Source of the DNA: Pseudonocardia sediminis
Lineage (GTDB): Bacteria > Actinomycetota > Actinomycetes > Mycobacteriales > Pseudonocardiaceae
Assembly (NCBI RefSeq): GCF_004217185.1
Contig: NZ_SHKL01000001.1
Location: forward strand, 2,440,001-2,504,000
DNA length: 64,000 bases
Reading direction: 5' to 3'
Positions 1 through 8,872 of the stretch are shown here, piece after piece. The stretch's first letter is position 1. Each line of letters begins with the position of its first letter. A program made the translations under genes and the position numbers. The notes beneath the pieces were generated by a model. That model did not search any database. It was not told the origin of the DNA and saw nothing but the letters and a program-made list of their open reading frames with translations.

Positions 1-124
1 CGACGGCCGGTAGGTACCACCACGATGGCACGGATAACCGCTCGTCGAACGCAGCAGGGCCGGACGTCGCAGAACCCACCGGAGACGGCTGCTTGTTCAC
101 GAACCCAGGGTAGCGTCGCCCGCC

Positions 125-637
125 GTGCCCGGTCCTCTCCCCGCTCCCCAGGACGAGCCACTGGTCGCACCGTCCGTCGACGTGCTGCTGACCCGGCTCG
201 ACCCCGACCTGCCGCCGCCCGCGTACGCCCGGGCGGGAGATGCAGGGGCCGACCTGGTGACCGCGCAGGACGTCACGCTCGCCCCCGGTGAGCGGGCACT
301 GGTCGGAACGGGTGTCGCGGTCGCGCTCCCGCCCGGCTTCGCCGGTTTCGTCCACCCCCGCTCGGGCCTGGCCGCGCGCAGCGGCCTGTCCGTGGTGAAC
401 GCCCCGGGCACGGTGGACGCGGGCTACCGCGGGGAGATCAAGGTCTGTCTGATCAACCACGACCCGGCGCAGACGCTGGTGCTGCGACGCGGTGACCGGA
501 TCGCGCAGCTGGTCGTGCAGCGGGTGGAGCACGCCCGCTTCGTCGAGGTCGCCGAGCTCCCGCCGTCCGCGCGCGGGACCGGCGGCCACGGCTCGACCGG
601 CGGCCACGCCGGTCTGGGCGCCGTAGGAGGACGCTGA
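125..637 (+). CDS. dut: dUTP diphosphatase (dUTPase)
   Basis: Hydrolyses dUTP to dUMP and pyrophosphate in the cytoplasm, supplying dTMP precursor and keeping uracil out of DNA. The 170-residue product has the ordered motifs of trimeric dUTPases: AGDAGADL near the N-terminus, [11 protein letters not shown] in the centre, the catalytic stretch with [14 protein letters not shown], and the Gly-rich C-terminal arm [10 protein letters not shown] that closes over the substrate. The GTG start places a TAGCGT (-10-like, 111-116) only 8 bases upstream, so the transcript may be leaderless. The stop overlaps the start of the next gene (TGATG), suggesting translational coupling. The same neighbours flank dut in mycobacteria. 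Confidence 0.96.
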   Translation: MPGPLPAPQDEPLVAPSVDVLLTRLDPDLPPPAYARAGDAGADLVTAQDVTLAPGERALVGTGVAVALPPGFAGFVHPRSGLAARSGLSVVNAPGTVDAGYRGEIKVCLINHDPAQTLVLRRGDRIAQLVVQRVEHARFVEVAELPPSARGTGGHGSTGGHAGLGAVGGR

Positions 638-3600
638 TGCCCGGACGTTCACGCGGTCGGCCCATGTTCGACGTCCGGCCGGAGACCGGCACCGGCGACG
701 AGGAGCTCTACCCGGGCTATCCCGGCTACGGCGAGCCCGCCGAGCCCGGTGACGTCTACGACGACCACGACTCCCGCGAGCGCGAGTCGGCCCGGGTGCG
801 GGGTGCCGGACCGTCGGGCACCGGACGGGCCCGGGCGGTCGCACCGGCCCGCGGGCGAACCGACGTGAACGGCCGCACCGGCGCCGCACCGGCGGACCCC
901 CGCGGCGGCGCCCCCCGCGGTGGTCCCGGACCGGACGGGCGGTGGGACGAGTCCGAGCCGCCCCTCTACGGGGGCCGGCCCGCGGCCGCCCGCGACGACC
1001 GCTACGACGACGAGCCCCTCTACGCCCGCGACTACGCCCCGCAGGGCCACGACTTCGGCGACCCCGACGACGACCCGCGCGACCGCCCGCCGAACGGGCG
1101 GGCCCCGGTCCGGCCGGAGCCCCCCGCTCCGGTCCCCGACGACGAGTACGACGACGACTACGAGGACGAGGACTACGACGACGAGGGGTACGACGAGGAG
1201 GACTACGACGACGACGAATACGGCGTCGGCGACGCCCCCCTCTCGGTCCCGCCGCCCGGTCGCGACGGGCGTCCGCTCGGGCCGGCCGACGTCGAGGAGC
1301 TCGACCCGTCGATGACCGACGCGCTGGCCCGCGTCGACCTCGGGTCGATGCAGGTGCCGGTGCCCTACGGCGCCGAGCTGAAGCTGGAGCCGACCGACGG
1401 CGGCCGCCCGCAGGCGGTGCACCTGATGCTGCCCGAGGGCCGGATCGCGGTCAGCGCGCTGGCCGCCCCGCGGTCCTCCGGGCTCTGGCACGAGCTCTCC
1501 GCGGAGATCGAGACCTCACTGCGCAACGGTGGTGCCCGGGTCCGCAACGCCCAGGGCGACTGGGGCCGTGAGCTGCACGCCCGCACCGAGAACGCCGCGT
1601 CGGTGTTCATCGGCGCCGACGGCCCGCGCTGGATGGTCTACGGCGTGGCGACGGCGTCACTGGACACCGTCGACGCCCTCGACGTGGAGCTGCGACGGGT
1701 CATGCGCGGCGTCATCGTCGTGCGCGGCAAGCTGCCCTACCCGCCGCGGACCGTGCTGCCCCTGACGCTGCCGGAGCACCTGGCCGAGAAGCAGCCCGAG
1801 GCCGCGAAGCCGAAGGGCGCGAGCATCACCGTCTCGGTCCCGGCCGGGTCGACGACGACCGGCGCGACCCCGCGCCCGGGTGCGACCGGCTCGACCCCCG
1901 CCCCGGCCCCGTCCGGTGCTCCCGTCGCGCCGGCCGCGGTCGCACGCCCGAACGGCGCGCCGGTCCGCGAGCCCGCCGCGGCACGCGCCGAGGGGGACCC
2001 GGTCGCGTCGACACGCTCGATCCCGCAGGTCGCGCGACCCGTCCGTCGCGACCCGGACGCCCCGGTCCGCCGCCCCGTCGAACGGCGCCCTGCCGATGGC
2101 CCCGACGCGCCCACCACCCGGACCGGCGCCGCACCACGGGTCCGGCGCGAGTCCGCCGCCCCGGTGGCCGGTACCCGCCCGCCCGGCCGCGACGCCTACG
2201 AGCCCGCCGCCGGACCGGCCGCGGCGACCGGACGGCTGTCCGTCCCGCCGCGCGAGGGTGCCGTCCCGCCGCGCGAGGGTGCCGTCCCGCCGCGCGAGGG
2301 TGCCGTCCCGTCGCGCGACGGGGCCGTCCCCTCCCGCGACGGTGCCGGGCGGCCTGCCGACGTCCGTGACGACGGGTACCGGTCCGGCCCCGCCGACGAC
2401 CGCCGGGGAGCCTCCGCCGACCGCTACGACGACGGGTACCCGGACGACCGCTACGCCGACGGCGACGACGGGGGCCGGTTCGCCGACGACCGGTACCCGG
2501 ACGACCGGTTCGCCGACGACCGCCGTGCCGACGACCCGGTCGCAGGCCGTTCCGCCACCGGCCGCCCCGGCGCGCGTGGCGACGCCGCACGGACAGGGGG
2601 GTACCGGTCCCGGGGTCCCGCCGACCGGCCGGGTTCCGCACCCGACCGGCGTGAACCGGCGTCGTCGGGCTCGTACCGCGCCGAGCGTCGTGATCCCGCC
2701 CTGCTGTCCGACCCGGTCCGCCGCGACCCGGCCACGTCCGGGTGGAACCGCGCGGTCGAGGTCCCGGACGAGCCGGTCCGCTCCGGCGGGTTCGACGCGG
2801 TCCCCGAACCGGTCGAGCCCCCGGTCCGCCGCGACCCCGCGGTGACGGCGCTCTCCCCGGCCGACCTGGTGCCGGACCCGGCGTCGCTGCGCTCGAGCAC
2901 CTCCCGCTCGAGTACCTCCCGCTCGGGCACCTCCCGCTCGGGCACCTCCCGATCCGGTACCGACCGCTCCGGCGAGCCCCCGCGCCGTCGCCGCGCCGAC
3001 CGCCCCCGGGGCGGCCGCGACCTCACGCCCGCCGCGGACCTGCTCCGCGACGCCGGTGAGCCGGCGCCCGGCCCGGACCGGTGGTCGCCGGCGGACGACG
3101 CCACCCCGCTCGAACCCGGCACCCCGCTCGAACCGACCCCCCTCGAGCCGACCTCGCCCGAGCTCACCGTGCCGGGCCGGATGGCGATCGAGGACATCCC
3201 GCTGGTCGACGTCCCTCTGCTGGACGCCGAGCTGGACGCGGAGCCCCTCCCGGAACCGCCCCTGGTCGAGCCGTCTCTCACCGAACCGTCCCGCACCGAG
3301 CCGCCCCACACCGAGGCGTTCGCCGACCCCGTCGCGGCGGCCCTGCCGCGTCGCCGTCCGCGGGCCGGGACGAACGGCGCGTCGCGCCCGGCCCCGGGTG
3401 CCGGTCCCGACACCGCTGCCGGCGGACGGCGTCGTCGCGGGGACGCCGAGGCCGTCGACCGGCCCGCGGACGCGTCGCCCTGGATGTCGGCGGAGATCGC
3501 CGCCCGGCCGGGCGGACGGCACGCGCGTCCCGGGGGACACCGCGACCCGGACGCCACGACCCGCTCGCCGCTCGACCCGGAGCCGCCGCGCAACGGGTCC

Positions 3601-3819
3601 CGCGTCCCGCTGACCGACTGGCGGGACACGTCGGCGTACCGCGGGTCCGGCCACGACGCCGACGGCGGCGACCTGTTCAGCTCCCCGGCCGAGGCGGGGG
3701 AGCGCTACCGCCGCAACGGCAACGGTCACCACCCGGACGCCGACGGCGGCGGGCCCGCACCGGGCGACGACCCCACGGGCCCCGCGTCGGCCGTCGACCC
3801 CGGACGCCATCGCCGCTGA
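637..3819 (+). CDS. DUF3710 protein with a very long low-complexity extension
   Basis: Function unknown. The recognisable DUF3710 domain spans about residues 200-385, including LPEGRIAVSALAAP and WGRELHA. Mycobacterial relatives of this neighbourhood are, from memory, roughly 200-300 residues, so this 1060-residue product carries two large additions. The N-terminal ~200 residues contain an acidic Asp/Glu/Tyr run (about 1138-1230). The C-terminal ~670 residues are Pro/Arg/Asp/Ala-rich, with tandem repeats VPPREGA / VPSRDGA (2239-2345), DDRYPDDRFADD-type units (2430-2545) and TSRSGTSRSG (2893-2965). The frame stays open with normal GC periodicity, so a frameshift artefact is unlikely. The start overlaps the dut stop. 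It is probably largely disordered; an envelope or RNA-associated role would be speculation. Confidence 0.85.
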   Translation: MPGRSRGRPMFDVRPETGTGDEELYPGYPGYGEPAEPGDVYDDHDSRERESARVRGAGPSGTGRARAVAPARGRTDVNGRTGAAPADPRGGAPRGGPGPDGRWDESEPPLYGGRPAAARDDRYDDEPLYARDYAPQGHDFGDPDDDPRDRPPNGRAPVRPEPPAPVPDDEYDDDYEDEDYDDEGYDEEDYDDDEYGVGDAPLSVPPPGRDGRPLGPADVEELDPSMTDALARVDLGSMQVPVPYGAELKLEPTDGGRPQAVHLMLPEGRIAVSALAAPRSSGLWHELSAEIETSLRNGGARVRNAQGDWGRELHARTENAASVFIGADGPRWMVYGVATASLDTVDALDVELRRVMRGVIVVRGKLPYPPRTVLPLTLPEHLAEKQPEAAKPKGASITVSVPAGSTTTGATPRPGATGSTPAPAPSGAPVAPAAVARPNGAPVREPAAARAEGDPVASTRSIPQVARPVRRDPDAPVRRPVERRPADGPDAPTTRTGAAPRVRRESAAPVAGTRPPGRDAYEPAAGPAAATGRLSVPPREGAVPPREGAVPPREGAVPSRDGAVPSRDGAGRPADVRDDGYRSGPADDRRGASADRYDDGYPDDRYADGDDGGRFADDRYPDDRFADDRRADDPVAGRSATGRPGARGDAARTGGYRSRGPADRPGSAPDRREPASSGSYRAERRDPALLSDPVRRDPATSGWNRAVEVPDEPVRSGGFDAVPEPVEPPVRRDPAVTALSPADLVPDPASLRSSTSRSSTSRSGTSRSGTSRSGTDRSGEPPRRRRADRPRGGRDLTPAADLLRDAGEPAPGPDRWSPADDATPLEPGTPLEPTPLEPTSPELTVPGRMAIEDIPLVDVPLLDAELDAEPLPEPPLVEPSLTEPSRTEPPHTEAFADPVAAALPRRRPRAGTNGASRPAPGAGPDTAAGGRRRRGDAEAVDRPADASPWMSAEIAARPGGRHARPGGHRDPDATTRSPLDPEPPRNGSRVPLTDWRDTSAYRGSGHDADGGDLFSSPAEAGERYRRNGNGHHPDADGGGPAPGDDPTGPASAVDPGRHRR

Positions 3820-4033
3820 GGGTGCCCGCCGGTCCGCCGCCGACGGACCGGCGGACGTCGGCGGGCCACCGTTCACCGTGGCGGAACGGGTGACCCACGG
3901 AGCCCGGGGAGCGGGCACAAGAACCGGTTCGCGGGCGTTACCCTGGTAGCGCGAGAGCACGACACGAGTCGGATCGCGACACGAGCGAGGGGACTCCGAC
4001 CGGGTCGGGGTCCGCGCCTGGCCGAGGAGAGAC

Positions 4034-4411
4034 ATGGGCAGCACGGATGGCGGGACGTTCCGCCGGATGCTCCGCAAGCTCACCAGCGACGTCGAGGAGC
4101 TCGACGCCCGTGACCTGGCGGAGGACGCCGAGGACTCGGGAGCCCGCGCCGCGAAGGACTGCGCGTGCGGCGAGGAGGTCATGATGCTGGGCCGGATCCG
4201 CAGTGTGGAGCTGTGCCCGCAGAGCGCCGAGGCGACGCTCCGGGCGGAGCTGTTCGACGGCACCGACGGCGTGACCCTGGTCTGGATGGGCCGCCGCCGG
4301 ATCCCCGGGATCGAGGCCGGCCGGACCATGCGCGTCCGCGGGCGGCTGTCGGTCCGTGACGGGCAGAAGGTGCTCTACAACCCGTACTACGAGATCTGTC
4401 AGGCGCAGTGA
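4034..4411 (+). CDS. OB-fold nucleic-acid-binding domain protein
   Basis: A 125-residue protein of the conserved actinobacterial dut/trkA block. Residues about 50-120 resemble an OB-fold beta barrel: MLGRIRSVELCPQ, then LFDGTDGVTLVWMGRRRIPG, then RVRGRLSVRDGQ, similar to the strands of aspartyl-tRNA synthetase or RecG-type OB folds. A CAC motif around residue 48 precedes the fold. The ATG is preceded by a gaggagag ribosome binding site. Its stop overlaps the next start (GTGA), so the two are coupled. Nucleic-acid binding is inferred from the fold only. Confidence 0.85.
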   Translation: MGSTDGGTFRRMLRKLTSDVEELDARDLAEDAEDSGARAAKDCACGEEVMMLGRIRSVELCPQSAEATLRAELFDGTDGVTLVWMGRRRIPGIEAGRTMRVRGRLSVRDGQKVLYNPYYEICQAQ

Positions 4412-5214
4412 GCGAACCTCACCCCGACAGCACCCCGACCACCCGGTTGCCCCGGATCGACGCCGACACCCCGCCGCCGGACGGACGGCCCCGGGCCGGT
4501 GCCCGCCCCGGCGAGCCGGTGTCGGCGCCCGCCGAGGTGACCGGACCGACGGAGTCGATCGCGGCGCAGCCCGGTGCCGGGACCACCGGCGAGACCCCGG
4601 GGCGCACGGCCACCGGCCCGACGCTGATGGACCAGATGGGCGGGATCTCCGGGATCGTCGCCTCGACCGTCCCGGTGGCGGTGTTCGTGGTCGTCAACGT
4701 GATCACCTCGCTGCGCCCGGCGCTGTACGCGGCGATCGCGGCCGGTGTCGTGGTGCTGATCTGGCGCCTGGTGCGCCGCGACCCGATCCAGCCGGCGATC
4801 TCCGGCCTGATCGGCGTCGGGATCTGCGCGCTGGTGGCGAACCAGACCGGTGAGGCCCGCGGCTTCTACCTGCCCGGCCTGCTCTACAGCGGGTTCCTGG
4901 CGCTGGTCGCGCTCGTGTCGGTGATCGTCCGCTGGCCGCTGGCCGGGGTGATCTGGCACGGCATCAACGGCCACGGCCAGGAGTGGCGCTCGGACAGGCG
5001 GCTGCTCAAGGCCTACACCTGGGCGACCGGCATCTGGGCCCTGGTGTTCGGCCTGCGGGTCGTCGTACAGGGCCTGCTCTACGACGCCAACGCCGAGAAC
5101 GCGCTCGGCATCGCCCGGCTGGCGATGGGCTACCCGCTGTTCGGCGTCGCCATCCTGGCCACGATCCTGATCGTCCGCCGCGCCGAGCGGGCCGGTACCC
5201 CCACCGCGACCTGA
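4408..5214 (+). CDS. DUF3159 integral membrane protein
   Basis: A 268-residue membrane protein of unknown function, conserved beside the OB-fold protein and TrkA pair in actinobacteria. The first ~70 residues are Pro/Ala-rich and probably cytoplasmic. About six hydrophobic segments follow, starting at ISGIVASTVPVAVFVVVN, with the loops WRLVRRDPIQPAISGLIG and GINGHGQEWRSD between helices, as in DUF3159. The GTG start overlaps the preceding stop by four bases. Transport or envelope roles are possible but nothing in the sequence shows a substrate. Confidence 0.85.
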   Translation: MSEPHPDSTPTTRLPRIDADTPPPDGRPRAGARPGEPVSAPAEVTGPTESIAAQPGAGTTGETPGRTATGPTLMDQMGGISGIVASTVPVAVFVVVNVITSLRPALYAAIAAGVVVLIWRLVRRDPIQPAISGLIGVGICALVANQTGEARGFYLPGLLYSGFLALVALVSVIVRWPLAGVIWHGINGHGQEWRSDRRLLKAYTWATGIWALVFGLRVVVQGLLYDANAENALGIARLAMGYPLFGVAILATILIVRRAERAGTPTAT

Positions 5215-5270
5215 CGCCCGGCGCCCTGGGCCGCGACCCAACGCCTACACCCCGGCGTCGGGGAACCGCA

Positions 5271-5927
5271 TCAGACGTCGAGGGCGGAGCGGATCTCCTC
5301 CTCGACGGCGGCGGTGGCCACGAACAGCAGCTCGTCGCCGGCCTCGATCGCGTCGTCGGGCTGCGGGACGATCACGCGTCCGCCGCGCAGGATGACCACG
5401 AGCGCCGAGTCCGGCGGCAGGGCCAGCGAGCGCACCGGACGCCCGGACAGCGGCGTGGGGTCGGGGAGCGTGACCTCCATCAGGTTCGCCTGACCCTGAC
5501 GCAGCGTCAGCAGCCGGACCAGGTCACCGACCGCCACCGCTTCCTCGACGAGCGCGGCCAGCAGGCGCGGCGTGGACACCGCGACGTCGACGCCCCAGTT
5601 CTCGGAGAAGAGCCACTCGTTGCGGGGGTCGTTGACCCGGGCCACCACCCGGCGCACCCCGAACTCGGTCTTGGCCAGCAGCGACACCACGAGGTTGACC
5701 TTGTCGTCGCCGGTCGCGGCGATGACGACGTCACAGCCCTCGATGCCGGCCTCCTCCAGCGAGCTCAGCTCGCAGGCGTCGGCGTGCACCCACTCGGCGT
5801 CCTCGACGGCACCCGGGTCGATCTGGGTGAGCTCACGCTCGATCAGCATCACCTGGTGCTCGGACTCGACCAGCTCGAGAGCGATGGAACGCCCCACCGC
5901 GCCGGCTCCGGCGATCGCGACCCGCAT
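5271..5927 (-). CDS. TrkA-type potassium uptake regulatory protein, second copy (CeoC-like)
   Basis: Cytosolic regulatory subunit with an N-terminal RCK_N Rossmann domain (MRVAIAGAGAVGRSIA, GxGxxG motif, about residues 1-120) and a C-terminal RCK_C domain (about 135-218) that senses ligand. Such pairs bind NAD(H)/ATP and gate a Trk/Ktr K+ channel. The start was set at the ATG giving MRVAIAG; the longer open frame upstream is a shadow of the neighbouring gene. It lies 2 bases downstream of the first TrkA gene, so they form an operon. No membrane TrkH/KtrB channel is encoded in the window, so the partner must be elsewhere. Confidence 0.93.
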   Translation of the reverse strand: MRVAIAGAGAVGRSIALELVESEHQVMLIERELTQIDPGAVEDAEWVHADACELSSLEEAGIEGCDVVIAATGDDKVNLVVSLLAKTEFGVRRVVARVNDPRNEWLFSENWGVDVAVSTPRLLAALVEEAVAVGDLVRLLTLRQGQANLMEVTLPDPTPLSGRPVRSLALPPDSALVVILRGGRVIVPQPDDAIEAGDELLFVATAAVEEEIRSALDV

Positions 5928-5929
5928 GC

Positions 5930-6592
5930 CTACTCCTCCTCGGGGGCCGCCGCGGCGGCCGCCGTCACGTCCGACACGGTGCCCGAGCGGGCGGCCACGT
6001 AGACGGTGTCCTCGGCCTGCACGGTGGTGTCCGGGCCCGGCAGCACGCCGGTGCCGAAGCGCACGATGAACGCCACCCGCGACCCGGTGGCCTGCTCCAG
6101 CTTGCGGACCGGCTGGCCGGCCCACTCCTCGTTCAACGGCAACGGCAGCACGGCGACGGTCCCGGTGGGCTCGCGCCACGCCGTCGCGACGCCGTCGGGC
6201 AGCAGCATGCGCAGCAGCCGGTCGGTCGTCCACGGCACGGTGGCCACGGTCGGGATGCCCAGGCGCTCGTAGACCGCGGCCCGCTTGGCGTCGTAGATCC
6301 GGGCGACGACCCGGCCGACGCCGTAGCTCTCCCGGGCCACCCGGGCGGCGATGATGTTGGAGTTGTCCCCGTTGGAGACGGCGGCGAACGCGTCCGCGCC
6401 CTCCAGCCCGGCCTCGTCGAGGACGGAGCGGTGGAACCCGAAGCCGACGACCTGGCGTCCGCGGAAGTCCGGGCCCAGCCGGCGGAAGGCCTGGGGATCG
6501 CGGTCGATTACGGCGACCTCGTGTCCGAGGCGCTCGAGACCGGCGGCCAGGGACGAGCCGACCCGGCCGCATCCCATGATCACGACGTGCAT
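5930..6592 (-). CDS. TrkA-type potassium uptake regulatory protein, first copy (CeoB-like)
   Basis: Second RCK protein of the pair, 220 residues. The N-terminal nucleotide-binding Rossmann motif is GCGRVGSSLAAGLE followed by the acidic end of strand 2 (VAVIDRD). The RCK_C domain covers about residues 140-210. The product ends in an Ala/Glu-rich tail. The gene is divergent from the APC permease at 6713, sharing a 120-bp intergenic region. The arrangement trkA-trkA divergent from an APC permease is conserved in mycobacteria (ceoB/ceoC), which supports a role in K+ homeostasis. Confidence 0.93.
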   Translation of the reverse strand: MHVVIMGCGRVGSSLAAGLERLGHEVAVIDRDPQAFRRLGPDFRGRQVVGFGFHRSVLDEAGLEGADAFAAVSNGDNSNIIAARVARESYGVGRVVARIYDAKRAAVYERLGIPTVATVPWTTDRLLRMLLPDGVATAWREPTGTVAVLPLPLNEEWAGQPVRKLEQATGSRVAFIVRFGTGVLPGPDTTVQAEDTVYVAARSGTVSDVTAAAAAAPEEE

Positions 6593-6712
6593 GGCGTGGA
6601 TGGTCCTTCCACGGGTCGTCGGGGCTGGTTCCTCACCCGCGGGAGCGGACCCGCACGTGCCGCGCGCACGCTATCGCGAGCACCTGGGCGGGGGGAGCAT
6701 AGGCTGCGCACC

Positions 6713-8872
6713 GTGTCCAAGCTCGCCGTCGCCCTGAAGCGGCTCGTGGTCGGACGGCCGCAGCGCAGCGACCGCCTGAACAGCACGTTGCTCCGTAAGC
6801 GCATCGCCCTGCCCGTGTTCGCCTCGGACGCGATGTCGTCCGTCGCCTACGCCCCCGAAGAGATCTTCCTGACGCTGTCGGTGGCGGGCGTCACGTCCTA
6901 CGCGATGTCGCCGTGGATCGGCCTGGCCGTGGTCGTGGTGATGCTGACCGTGATCGCCAGCTACCGGCAGAACGTGCACGCCTACCCCTCCGGGGGCGGC
7001 GACTACGAGGTCGCGACGGTCAACCTGGGCAAGAAGGCCGGACTGACCGTGGCCAGCGCGCTGCTGGTCGACTACACGCTCACCGTCGCGGTGTCGATCT
7101 CCTCGGCCGCGGCGAACATCGGGGCGCTGGTCCCGTTCGTCGGTACCCACAAGGTGCTGTTCGCCGTGGTGGCGATCGCGTTGCTCACCGCGGTCAACCT
7201 CCGGGGCATCCGGGAGTCCGGGACCGCGTTCGCGATCCCGGTCTACGCGTTCGTCCTCGGCATCGCGGCCCTGCTGATCTGGGGCCTGACCCGGATCGTC
7301 ATCTTCGGCGACGAGGTCCGTGCGGCGAGCGCGAACCTGGAGCTGGTGGCCGAGGGCGACCAGTTCACCGGTCTCGCCCTGGTCCTGCTGATCCTGCGCT
7401 CGTTCACCCAGGGTGCGGCGGCGCTGACCGGTGTCGAGGCGATCAGCAACGGCGTCCCGGCGTTCCGCAAGCCGAAGTCGCGCAACGCGGCCACCACGCT
7501 GCTGATGCTGGGCACGCTGTCGATCACGATGTTCATGGGCCTGATCGCGCTGGCCCAGGCGACCGGGGCGAAGATCGCCGAGGACCCCGCGCGCCAGTTC
7601 CCGGACGCGCCACCCGGATACCGGCAGGACACGATGATCGCCCAGCTCGCGGACGCGGTGTTCGCGGACTTCCGGCCCGGGTTCTTCTTCGTGATCGTGA
7701 CGACGGCGCTGATCCTGGTGCTGGCCGCGAACACCGCGTTCAACGGGTTCCCGGTGCTCGGCTCGATCCTGTCCCAGGACCGCTACCTGCCGCGGCAGCT
7801 GCACACCCGCGGCGACCGGCTGGCGTTCTCCAACGGCATCGTCGTGCTCGCGTTCCTGGCCATCCTGCTCGTCGTGGGGTTCCAGGCCGAGGTCACGAAG
7901 CTGATCCCGCTCTACACCGTCGGGGTGTTCGTGTCGTTCACGCTGTCCCAGATCGGGATGGTGCGGCACTGGAACCGGGCGCTGGAGGAGGGGCCCGAGG
8001 CGGCCGAACGGGCGAGGATCCGGCGCAGCCAGGCGATCAACGGGTTCGGCGCGGCGATGACCGGTGCCGTCCTGGTCACCGTCCTGATCACGAAGTTCAC
8101 CCTCGGCGCGTGGATCGCGATCGTGGCCATGGCCGGGTTCTTCGTGCTCATGCTGGCCATCCAGAAGCACTACGACCGGATCTCGGCCGAGCTCGTCGCC
8201 GACGAGTCCGACGACGTCCTGCCCTCGCGCAACCACGCCGTCGTGCTCGTCTCCACGCTGCACAAGCCGACCCTGCGGGCCCTGGCCTACGCGCGCGCGA
8301 CCCGGCCGGACATCCTGGAGGCGGTCACGGTCAACGTCGACGACGCCGACACCAAGAAGCTGGTCCGGGACTGGGACAAGCGTGGGATCCCGGTGCCGCT
8401 CAAGGTCGTCGAGTCGCCGTACCGGGAGATCACCAAGCCGGTCCTGGACTACGTGAAGCGGATTCGCAGCGACTCCCCGCGCAACGTCGTGACCGTCTAC
8501 ATCCCGGAGTACGTGGTCGGGCACTGGTGGGAGCAGGTCCTGCACAACCAGAGCGCGCTGCGGCTCAAGAGCCGGCTGCTGTTCCAGCCCGGGGTGATGG
8601 TCACCAGCGTGCCCTGGCAGCTGCGCTCGTCCGAGGGAGCCCGCGGGCTCAGCCCGCTGGAAGCGCCGGGGGCGTCGCGCCGCGGGTACCCGTCGGGGGC
8701 CCAGCTGCCGGGGGAGAGCCGCGGTGGCGGAGCGTTGATCGGCGGGGGGCTGCGGCCGGATGCGCCGAGCACCCCCGCGAGGACATCCACGACGAAGTCC
8801 GCCGGCGGCAGGCCGGGCGCGGGCGGGACCACCACCACGGGGACGACCCCCACCGGGAAGAAGGACAGTTGA
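6713..8872 (+). CDS. APC-family amino acid/cation permease with cytosolic C-terminal domain
   Basis: A 719-residue polytopic transporter. About 12 hydrophobic segments occupy residues 45-490, including the APC-type stretch SDAMSSVAYAPEEI near the first helix. A soluble domain of about 130 residues follows (HAVVLVSTLHKPTLRALAYA), then a disordered Gly/Pro/Thr tail. The GTG start (VSKLAVALKRL) matches the family start; an open frame upstream is not used. Homologues next to trkA genes are annotated as amino acid permeases, and related KUP/KimA-type proteins import K+. The TrkA neighbours therefore make K+ transport a reasonable alternative. The stop overlaps the next TTG start (TTGA). Confidence 0.9.
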   Translation: MSKLAVALKRLVVGRPQRSDRLNSTLLRKRIALPVFASDAMSSVAYAPEEIFLTLSVAGVTSYAMSPWIGLAVVVVMLTVIASYRQNVHAYPSGGGDYEVATVNLGKKAGLTVASALLVDYTLTVAVSISSAAANIGALVPFVGTHKVLFAVVAIALLTAVNLRGIRESGTAFAIPVYAFVLGIAALLIWGLTRIVIFGDEVRAASANLELVAEGDQFTGLALVLLILRSFTQGAAALTGVEAISNGVPAFRKPKSRNAATTLLMLGTLSITMFMGLIALAQATGAKIAEDPARQFPDAPPGYRQDTMIAQLADAVFADFRPGFFFVIVTTALILVLAANTAFNGFPVLGSILSQDRYLPRQLHTRGDRLAFSNGIVVLAFLAILLVVGFQAEVTKLIPLYTVGVFVSFTLSQIGMVRHWNRALEEGPEAAERARIRRSQAINGFGAAMTGAVLVTVLITKFTLGAWIAIVAMAGFFVLMLAIQKHYDRISAELVADESDDVLPSRNHAVVLVSTLHKPTLRALAYARATRPDILEAVTVNVDDADTKKLVRDWDKRGIPVPLKVVESPYREITKPVLDYVKRIRSDSPRNVVTVYIPEYVVGHWWEQVLHNQSALRLKSRLLFQPGVMVTSVPWQLRSSEGARGLSPLEAPGASRRGYPSGAQLPGESRGGGALIGGGLRPDAPSTPARTSTTKSAGGRPGAGGTTTTGTTPTGKKDS

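Noticed and set aside
1..124. Short frame at the left edge (from base 25)
   Set aside because: No domain and overlaps dut; only promoter-like sequence can be argued.
2239..2345. Tandem repeats resembling a small CRISPR array
   Set aside because: Units are about 21 bases, contiguous and in frame, encoding VPPREGA; no spacers or cas genes.
1657..4329. 890-codon minus-strand frame opposite DUF3710
   Set aside because: GC-rich shadow with Arg/Gly noise and no domain.
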